7,370 nt of DNA. Source: Planctomycetota bacterium. GTDB taxonomy: Bacteria > Planctomycetota > Phycisphaerae > Sedimentisphaerales > Anaerobacaceae. Below, piece after piece: positions 1 to 5,689 of the stretch. The position numbers and the translations under genes are program-made. The first letter of the stretch is position 1. Every line of letters begins with the position of its first letter. The notes below the pieces were generated by a model, which saw nothing but the letters and a program-made list of their open reading frames with translations, was not told the origin of the DNA and did no database searches. The stretch lies in contig JAGLTN010000147.1 of the NCBI GenBank assembly GCA_023135255.1, positions 1-7,370 of the forward strand. Direction: 5' to 3'.

Positions 1-228
1 GGCAATGTCTGGGAGTGGAACGAAACGATGGTTGGCATCTTTCGCGGCATTCGCGGTGGCTCGTACGACTACTACGGCGTTAACTATCTGAGGTCGTCCA
101 CCACCCGAATCGGCGACCCCCCGGGCGGCGTGAGTGGCGTTGTAGGTTTTCGTGTCGCCTCCGTCCCTGAACCCGCCACGCTTTTACTGCTCGGCTTGGG
201 TGCGGTAATGCTTCGCAGAAAACGCTAA
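1..228 (+). CDS. FGE/SUMF1-fold protein with PEP-CTERM anchor, 3' end only
   Basis: The frame is open from the first base, so only the last 75 residues are present and the start lies outside the window. 'GNVWEWNE' at residues 1-8, 'RGGSY' and 'GFRVASV' are the usual C-terminal signatures of the formylglycine-generating enzyme / SUMF1 / EgtB / PvdO fold. From residue 55 the protein ends in 'VPEPATLLLLGLGAVML' and then a basic RRKR tail. This is a PEP-CTERM sorting signal: VPEP motif, hydrophobic helix, positive cap. Family knowledge says such tails direct export and are processed by an exosortase. Whether this protein has FGE activity cannot be judged, because the metal or cysteine sites lie upstream. 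In Planctomycetes this fold plus PEP-CTERM is common and often of unknown role. Its G+C, about 62% by hand count over the first 180 bases, is well above that of the minus-strand genes. No convincing terminator follows the TAA stop. Confidence 0.85.
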   Translation, partial: GNVWEWNETMVGIFRGIRGGSYDYYGVNYLRSSTTRIGDPPGGVSGVVGFRVASVPEPATLLLLGLGAVMLRRKR

Positions 229-311
229 TTAGTTTTTCCGTTTGCATCAAAGTTCAAAATGCACTAAGTTATGCGCTAAGCCCCTCGATTCCGGCTCAAG
301 AACCCACGATT

Positions 312-360
<49 letters not shown>

Positions 361-377
361 TTGATATAAATTTATGT

Positions 378-417
378 AAGGCAATAGCTTGAAAAAGTTG
401 TTGCCTTGTTTTTTTTT
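378..417 (+). terminator. Strong intrinsic terminator after the tRNA-Arg half
   Basis: Bases 378-390 pair along their full length with 395-407, giving a 13-bp stem with two G-U wobbles. The stem closes on a GAAA loop and is followed by G and nine T residues (409-417). It starts 17 bases after the tRNA discriminator, the usual place for a tRNA transcript terminator. This suggests that the tRNA 3' half still sits beside its native downstream sequence. Confidence 0.9.
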
Positions 418-454
418 GCCTGATATGCTCTGTTGTACGTTTTTTATTTTTAGA

Positions 455-468
455 AATAGTAAACTATT
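455..468. promoter_or_regulatory. 14-base palindrome in the leader of the broken gene
   Basis: AATAGTAAACTATT is a perfect inverted repeat (6-bp arms, 2-base centre) lying 12 bases before the ribosome binding site at 481. Its position fits an operator or a small leader structure. It is short and A+T-rich, so it could be chance. A TTGTAC about 20 bases upstream is a possible -35 element, but I see no good -10 box. Confidence 0.2.
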
Positions 469-480
469 GCGAAACCGATA

Positions 481-486
481 AGGAGG
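481..486 (+). promoter_or_regulatory. Ribosome binding site ahead of the broken reading frame
   Basis: A consensus AGGAGG sits 6 bases upstream of the ATG at 493. Such a strong site before a frame that stops after 16 codons implies that a real gene once started here, or that a very short peptide (MESCFSANKKYSALLV) is made. Confidence 0.6.
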
Positions 487-492
487 TTATTT

Positions 493-620
493 ATGGAATC
501 CTGTTTTTCCGCTAACAAGAAATATTCCGCACTGCTGGTTTAGTCGAAGTAACAGAGGGCAAAGTGATTTTCAATGTCGGCTCCGGAACTTATGCCTTTA
601 AATCCAAATTCGCCCTATAG
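493..620 (+). pseudogene. Remnant reading frame ending in an alpha-L-rhamnosidase-like C-terminus
   Basis: The ATG at 493 opens a frame that stops at TAG 541-543 after 16 codons. A second frame, open from 516, runs through 'VEVTEGKVIFNVGSGTYAF' to TAG at 618-620. The 'E...GSGTYxF' ending resembles the last residues of GH78 alpha-L-rhamnosidases (C-terminal beta-sandwich), an exo-acting family that removes rhamnose from glycans. GH78 proteins are usually over 700 residues, so nearly the whole gene would be missing. The simplest reading is a large internal deletion that joined the start of one gene to the end of another or of the same gene, out of frame. Alternatives are a functional 16-residue leader peptide plus an unrelated fragment, or an assembly artefact. 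The GH78 match rests on a short tail recognised by eye. Confidence 0.45.
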
Positions 621-643
621 GCTATGTGCTGTGCCCGGCGCAT

Positions 644-673
644 AAAAAGGGCCTGCAATAATTATACAGGCCC
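644..673 (-). terminator. Intrinsic terminator of the large C25 protease gene
   Basis: Read on the minus strand, GGGCCTG (673-667) pairs with CAGGCCC (655-649) across an 11-base A+T-rich loop and is followed by five T residues (648-644). It lies 26 bases beyond the TGA at 699-701, that is, after the second stop rather than close to the premature TAG at 756. It is identical to the hairpin after the paralogous gene. Confidence 0.85.
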
Positions 674-681
674 AAATAACT
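644..681. repeat. 38-base exact repeat, copy 1 (terminator and 3' flank)
   Basis: This stretch is identical base for base to 5635-5672. It covers the hairpin terminator and eight bases on its gene-proximal side. Similarity continues with scattered changes through the stop codon into the last codons of both protease genes. The two copies are direct repeats about 5 kb apart that flank the large gene. Confidence 0.9.
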
Positions 682-698
682 CTAAAATTAATCTATTA

Positions 699-755
699 TC
701 AGTTTCTGTCTTCAAGCCATTGGCTTGACAATATTGCCATATCCTGCATATCGAA
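699..755 (-). other. Dockerin-like tail cut off by an in-frame TAG
   Basis: Beyond the TAG at 756-758 the same frame stays open for 18 codons, FDMQDMAILSSQWLEDRN, to a TGA at 699-701. These residues align without gaps to the end of the neighbouring paralogue (YDFRDLQLLSDEWLEERN), whose TAA occupies the same position as this TGA. The TAG replaces the residue that is Ile in the paralogue. The tail is therefore either a very recently truncated C-terminus, a read-through extension, or the result of a sequencing error at one base. Confidence 0.8.
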
Positions 756-3700
756 CTAACCATCGTTGTTTAAGTCGCCCAACTGAGGCGGGCTAAGTCT
801 AAGCGATGGGTCGCCATAAAGGTTAAACGTTGTCAGATTACCCCAATAAAACGAAACAGTTCGCTTCATCTCATAAAACGCCATCCCCGCGGTCATTGCT
901 TCTTCTACCAGCCTTTCAATATACTCATATGCCATACCTGCATTATTACCGCTACCTTCAAATTGAGTACCTGACCGCCAGGAAACTCTCGTTGCGCCAA
1001 CATTTGCAATTCCGCCATTAAGCAGCAATGAATAACTTATGTTTCTTCTGTTTTCAGGATGGGCATTACTGCAAGTAGCGGCAAAGGTAAACGATGGGTA
1101 CCGGTCATTCATTCTTTCCATCAGTGGCAGATTTATAATACCAGCAGCACTGGTATCAGCACCGTGTGTCCACCACACAGCAAAGCCGTACTTACCTGCT
1201 GACCAGACATCCGTTGTAGTGTATTCGCTGGTAGGAATGGTTTCCGCGATATTTTCAAGACCAAATTCTTGTTTATAAATTCGATGGCTGAGCCAACCAG
1301 CAGGATCGAGTATATTATATTTTAATGCTTCACCTAATTCGTATCTGTAATCGGGATCCGCTGCCATTGTCAAAAGCCCGCTTTTTCGCCATTGAGATTG
1401 ATTTGCAAACTGACACTCATAATCGATCGTCTTAGCAAGAATATAATCAAGGTCTGCGATTACACCATAAAATGGTATTCTGCCCACAAGCAGTTCCCAG
1501 TTTCGGTCAACACCACCTTCGCCGAAGTCCTGTGGAGATTCTCCGTAAATACCATCACCATCCAGATCCCAGTTGCCTGTCAAATCCGCAAAAAAATAAT
1601 CAGCAGGTGGGTCATACGATGAATACTCTAATTTTAGCATAGGCACATCACTACCAAGATCGGGGTTTCCTATTATCAGCAGATAATCAGCCAGACCATC
1701 ATCAGCCCAGTTATCAATGAGCCAGGCGCGCATATTTTCCGCAGCTGTAACACCTGAGCCGCCGCCCCAATCATCCTCAGTAACAACCGTTACCTCAAAA
1801 CCTCTTGCCTGTTTATGAGCAACGAAATTAGCAAGCTCATTAGAATTTTGAAGAACATAATTATTAGTCATAATTATATAGCCTGGCAAAGGCCCGCCGC
1901 CACAGTCACTTGCCTCCATAGAGTCGCCATAGCTCGCTGCCATCTGTTCAAAGTTAACCGTAATATCCTCAACCAATGACCGCCCAGTCTTATCTGCTTT
2001 ACTCATCAACGCAGACTGCGTCTGAACCCCAGTCGAATATGTCACCTTGATATCAGCCATTGCAAGCCTTACAAGTTTGCCCGTTACAGGATTGAAGCGA
2101 ACAAGTGGAACCGCTACGGTAGCGAGTTTGTACTTACGGAGCTGTCCCTTATCGATAATCTTAACTTCCAATGCAGGCCAAAGTTCATTTTTTTCATAAA
2201 TCGCAATATCTTTGCCATCAACGATCGTTTTACCCTCAGGCCAATCAACAATCTCTTTATCACCAATCCGTGCAACCAAAGGCTCAGTGGGTTTAACCTG
2301 CCAAGTACCTTCAGCTCTCTTATAGACAACCTCAACAAATTCAGCTTTGACCGTTGACATATCAACATCGGCCGGCAGCAATACAGTCGCCCTCTTATAC
2401 GGTATCGCAGGTTCACCTGAAACACTCAACCACTGAACGTCACCACCCGTTTCAAAAGCTGTAAACCCGTCATCATCGACACTTAACCCGACAGATATTC
2501 CGTCAAGCGACAACCTTATATATGTATCATCTGCCTGACTTGTGCATTGGAATGAAACTGCCATCATTGCAGTATTAGCGTCAACTTCGGTCCAGCTATC
2601 CGCCATAACAGCAAAGTCTGAAAGATTAACAACGCAATCCCTGTCGATATCTTCCACCATGTCTCCGCTGTCACACAGAGGCACATAAAAACTCCAGACA
2701 TTGCCTTTCCAAACCTTGTCACCATCGATCTGGTCAACTCGCCAATAATAATACCTGCCCTTTTGCAGGTCAGTAACAGAATAGCTGTTGCTGTCAACCG
2801 CCAAAGCTGCTACAAACGCATCGTAACCAACCTGGCTGTTATAGGCGCTGTAATAGTCACTGCTGAAATACAGATTCTGACTATTACAGCCTTTGCCCGT
2901 GCACCAGCTTAAAGTGACATTGGCATCGGCAACAGTACCTGCTTTATCTGTCGGATGAGGTCTGTTAGCATAAACAGGTGTGGCAATTGCATCCACCTCA
3001 GCGGCATTCAATGCCCTGCTATATATCCTTGTATCTTTAAAAAATGCACCGGAACTGTCCTTAAGTGAAACGGGATCATTACCGATCATTACAGGCTCAC
3101 TATTTACAGCAATTGCCCCTGATGCGGAAGTTGAATTATCCAGCTGACCATCGACGTAAATCTTGATCACAGAGCCGTCATAAACACATGCTATATGATG
3201 CCATTTTGCGTCTGCCAATGCAGTATCAGCAGCAGTTAAAACATCTCCAACACCTTCAATATGGAATTTTACCGAATCAGGCGCCAACCAACCACCATTA
3301 CGATACAGTTTCCAGGCAGTATCGCCTTTGCTGATTATAGCTTCGCCGCTGTCCCATCTGCCCCAGCCATTTTTCCAGAACCATGTCGCAACAGTTATTT
3401 CATCGGTAATATCAAATGCGGGTTTATCTTCTATCTTCACACAGTTTTCAGTTCCCCAGCTTATATCAATCGCTGTGCCAATCCTGGTCGAAGTCCATTC
3501 AACATTAGGACCAATTTGCGCATGATTTTCATTGCCGCTGGTATCGTAGGCTGTATAGCCATAACCTGTACTAAACTTCCAACAGGCAGTAAGGTCTGGG
3601 TCTGGTAATTCATCTGTCGTTGTGAAACTCCAGAGATTACCAGTATATATTTCAGTATCATTAACTTCATCAACCCGCCAGTAATATGTGGTATTTAATT

Positions 3701-5612
3701 CGAGAGTGGCAGGATAACTATTTGCCGCTTGATTGCCCATATATTCAGCACTCGAAGTATTTGCATCTTTAACCGCCAGGTAGTCAGTTCCAAAATAAAC
3801 ATCATGACTGGCAGCATAATTACCCGCCTGCCAACTCAATGTCTCGTTAATAGGGACAAACTGCATCCCATCTGCTGGATCAGGATCATAGGCAAAGGAA
3901 AAACGCACTCCCGCCAGCGCCATCACATCAGAAGCAGTCAACGCTTTGTCGTATATCCTCGTATCATCAATTAATCCGTTAAACTCATTATCAGGCCAAA
4001 CAGCATCAGAACCTATATAAAGCGGATTGTCATTGGTTATAATCGCACCAGAAGAAGCTCTGTAGCCGTCAAGCTGACCATCAACATAGATATACTTATT
4101 AACCCCGTCGTAAACACCCGCAACATGGTGCCATTGGCCGTCAACAATATCTGTAGTACCGGTTACAGGCCTACCCGTACCGTTGCATAAAAACGTCAAA
4201 ACATCTGAATCCATATCCTTAAAAATATTATACGAATCCGATTTTGAAATAATATACATTGACGAAGTATCATATTCAGCCACCTTTATCCACGCAGATA
4301 AAGTGATATTACCTGTCACATCAAAATCAGCTTCATTAGCAACCTGGGCATATTCATCTGTCCCGAAAAACACCACAGCATTGTCTATAACACCAGCCTG
4401 GTTTAAAGGGTTACCCGCTATAGTTGCGTGATTATTATTGCCGCTGGAATCATAAGCTGTATTGCCTGACTGTTCATCGAATTTCCACCAGCCGATAAGG
4501 TTGGGATCAACATCGCCAAGGGTTTCAAAATTCCAGACCTGCCCCATAGTGACATTAGCATCATTGACCTCATCGACACGCCAGTAATAAATTGTCCCCG
4601 TGTTAAGCCCACTAGGATCAAAGCTGTTAATATCAGCTGTTTGATTGGACATAAATTCATCGCTTAAAATATCAGCATCTTCAACAGCCTGGGCATCAGT
4701 TCCCATATAAATATCAAAACTGGCTGCCACGCCACTGCCGGACCATTTCAAAACGGCATCAATACTGACAGACTTTTCACCATTAGCCGGGACAGGGTTC
4801 GTTGCTCCGTCAATCACCCCTGCCATCTCCAGGATTTCCTGCTGATTCAACGCTCTGTTATAAATCCGCAAGTCATCCATCAATCCATTGTAATGAACCA
4901 CACCCGGATTATCAGTTGGACAGTAATTACCTAACGAACCGAGATATGCATTTTGACTATCACAGACCCCGATCTCGCCGGGACAATTCAACTGAGCTAT
5001 TATAACAGCATCTTTATATATCTTCATATCATTGCCGTCATAGCTGCATGTATATAAATGCCATTGATCATCGGCAAACTGGGCCTGCGTGATCGGAGCA
5101 TCTAATCTTTGCCTTGTACCGCCTGCATTAAGTGTAAATCTAAAATCAAAATCACCAGGACTGCCTTCAATAGATATCTGATTAACTGATGCCCCGTAAC
5201 CGCCCCCGTCACCCTTTCCATAAATATGACAACTCTGTTCAAGAGTATCTGTTTTAAGCCAAATACTTATAGTCATCTCTTTAGCAGGTTTGAGTATATC
5301 ATCGTGAGGGATATAAGCTGTGTGCCAAACACCATCAAGCTGCAAAGCTGTCCCTGAAACACCAGTAGTAAAATTGTTTATCGTAGTGTAATTAGGATCA
5401 GAAGATGCACCTTCGTTTACCAGTATTGTGCAATGATTGCCATGTCCGCTGGAATCATAAGCCACATCACCTGCCCCTTCGTCAAACTTCCACCAGCCTA
5501 CAAGGTTGGGGTCAAGTTCGCCTCCAATAGCAATTGAACCAAACAACAACACAAGTATAATTTGAATTAACGAAAACTTACTCTCTTTGCGATAAAAACA
5601 GCATCCTATCAC
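756..5612 (-). CDS. Large secreted gingipain-type protease (peptidase C25) with three LamG/Fn3-like units
   Basis: A predicted exported cysteine endopeptidase of 1618 residues. I place the start at GTG 5610-5612, because AAGGAGG lies 5 bases upstream and a signal peptide follows directly (hydrophobic core at residues 15-31). An ATG 18 codons earlier lies inside the neighbour's terminator and would spoil the signal. Domains in order: LamG 1 (36-265), Fn3-like (271-364), LamG 2 (371-568), Fn3-like (575-665), LamG 3 (672-879), Fn3-like (885-977), dockerin-like repeat (980-1011), C25 propeptide (about 1027-1197), C25 catalytic domain (about 1240-1605). The Fn3-like modules carry 'YYWRVDEVND' or a variant. 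The likely catalytic dyad is His1483 in 'WTHGAD' and Cys1514 in 'ATCSNAH'. 'GRIPFYG' and 'LYGDPSLRL' are further family motifs. LamG modules probably bind glycans or surface ligands. The frame stops at TAG in a C-terminal dockerin-like repeat, and an 18-codon continuation reaches TGA 699-701. The substrate is unknown. Cleavage after Arg or Lys, as in Porphyromonas gingipains, cannot be inferred. Confidence 0.9.
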   Translation of the reverse strand: MIGCCFYRKESKFSLIQIILVLLFGSIAIGGELDPNLVGWWKFDEGAGDVAYDSSGHGNHCTILVNEGASSDPNYTTINNFTTGVSGTALQLDGVWHTAYIPHDDILKPAKEMTISIWLKTDTLEQSCHIYGKGDGGGYGASVNQISIEGSPGDFDFRFTLNAGGTRQRLDAPITQAQFADDQWHLYTCSYDGNDMKIYKDAVIIAQLNCPGEIGVCDSQNAYLGSLGNYCPTDNPGVVHYNGLMDDLRIYNRALNQQEILEMAGVIDGATNPVPANGEKSVSIDAVLKWSGSGVAASFDIYMGTDAQAVEDADILSDEFMSNQTADINSFDPSGLNTGTIYYWRVDEVNDANVTMGQVWNFETLGDVDPNLIGWWKFDEQSGNTAYDSSGNNNHATIAGNPLNQAGVIDNAVVFFGTDEYAQVANEADFDVTGNITLSAWIKVAEYDTSSMYIISKSDSYNIFKDMDSDVLTFLCNGTGRPVTGTTDIVDGQWHHVAGVYDGVNKYIYVDGQLDGYRASSGAIITNDNPLYIGSDAVWPDNEFNGLIDDTRIYDKALTASDVMALAGVRFSFAYDPDPADGMQFVPINETLSWQAGNYAASHDVYFGTDYLAVKDANTSSAEYMGNQAANSYPATLELNTTYYWRVDEVNDTEIYTGNLWSFTTTDELPDPDLTACWKFSTGYGYTAYDTSGNENHAQIGPNVEWTSTRIGTAIDISWGTENCVKIEDKPAFDITDEITVATWFWKNGWGRWDSGEAIISKGDTAWKLYRNGGWLAPDSVKFHIEGVGDVLTAADTALADAKWHHIACVYDGSVIKIYVDGQLDNSTSASGAIAVNSEPVMIGNDPVSLKDSSGAFFKDTRIYSRALNAAEVDAIATPVYANRPHPTDKAGTVADANVTLSWCTGKGCNSQNLYFSSDYYSAYNSQVGYDAFVAALAVDSNSYSVTDLQKGRYYYWRVDQIDGDKVWKGNVWSFYVPLCDSGDMVEDIDRDCVVNLSDFAVMADSWTEVDANTAMMAVSFQCTSQADDTYIRLSLDGISVGLSVDDDGFTAFETGGDVQWLSVSGEPAIPYKRATVLLPADVDMSTVKAEFVEVVYKRAEGTWQVKPTEPLVARIGDKEIVDWPEGKTIVDGKDIAIYEKNELWPALEVKIIDKGQLRKYKLATVAVPLVRFNPVTGKLVRLAMADIKVTYSTGVQTQSALMSKADKTGRSLVEDITVNFEQMAASYGDSMEASDCGGGPLPGYIIMTNNYVLQNSNELANFVAHKQARGFEVTVVTEDDWGGGSGVTAAENMRAWLIDNWADDGLADYLLIIGNPDLGSDVPMLKLEYSSYDPPADYFFADLTGNWDLDGDGIYGESPQDFGEGGVDRNWELLVGRIPFYGVIADLDYILAKTIDYECQFANQSQWRKSGLLTMAADPDYRYELGEALKYNILDPAGWLSHRIYKQEFGLENIAETIPTSEYTTTDVWSAGKYGFAVWWTHGADTSAAGIINLPLMERMNDRYPSFTFAATCSNAHPENRRNISYSLLLNGGIANVGATRVSWRSGTQFEGSGNNAGMAYEYIERLVEEAMTAGMAFYEMKRTVSFYWGNLTTFNLYGDPSLRLSPPQLGDLNNDG
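2682..5507 (-). repeat. Three tandem LamG plus Fn3-like units inside the large protease gene
   Basis: Units at 4521-5507, 3618-4502 and 2682-3599 each encode about 300 residues. Each opens with a motif of the type 'GWWKFDE...AYDSSG..NH' and includes a 'QWHH(V/I)A.VYDG' strand pair and an 'R/IY.(R/K)AL' LamG ending. Each closes with an Fn3-like module containing 'YYWRVDE' and 'W.F'. Units 1 and 2 are closest in their opening motif (GWWKFDE) and Fn3-like module. Unit 3 is more diverged (ACWKFST, YYWRVDQ). This is protein-level repetition from old internal duplication, with no long identical DNA stretches seen. Confidence 0.8.
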
Positions 5613-5617
5613 AGTAT

Positions 5618-5624
5618 CCTCCTT
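5618..5624 (-). promoter_or_regulatory. Ribosome binding site that sets the GTG start
   Basis: On the minus strand AAGGAGG lies 5 bases before GTG 5610-5612. This is the evidence for choosing GTG over the ATG at 5664-5666. Only 9 bases separate this site from the T-run of the upstream gene's terminator, so no separate promoter fits between them. Confidence 0.85.
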
Positions 5625-5633
5625 AAAATTTAT

Positions 5634-5664
5634 AAAAAAGGGCCTGCAATAATTATACAGGCCC
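5634..5664 (-). terminator. Intrinsic terminator of the upstream C25 protease gene
   Basis: GGGCCTG (5664-5658) and CAGGCCC (5646-5640), read on the minus strand, form a 7-bp stem around an A+T-rich 11-base loop, followed by six T residues (5639-5634). The loop reads TATAATTATTG and thus contains a perfect -10 consensus. Transcription of the downstream gene must either read through this hairpin or start in or near it. Confidence 0.85.
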
Positions 5665-5672
5665 AAATAACT
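5635..5672. repeat. 38-base exact repeat, copy 2 (terminator and 3' flank)
   Basis: Identical to 644-681 and in the same orientation relative to its gene. See copy 1 for its extent. Confidence 0.9.
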
Positions 5673-5689
5673 TTAAAGCTGATCTACTA

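Noticed and set aside
243..263. TGCAT/ATGCA inverted repeat as terminator of the PEP-CTERM gene
   Set aside because: The stem is only 5 bp with an 11-base loop and no T-run.
5613..5666. ATG at 5664-5666 as start of the large protease
   Set aside because: It lies inside the hairpin terminator repeat, has no ribosome binding site, and adds 18 residues ahead of the signal peptide. GTG at 5610-5612 has AAGGAGG at the right distance.
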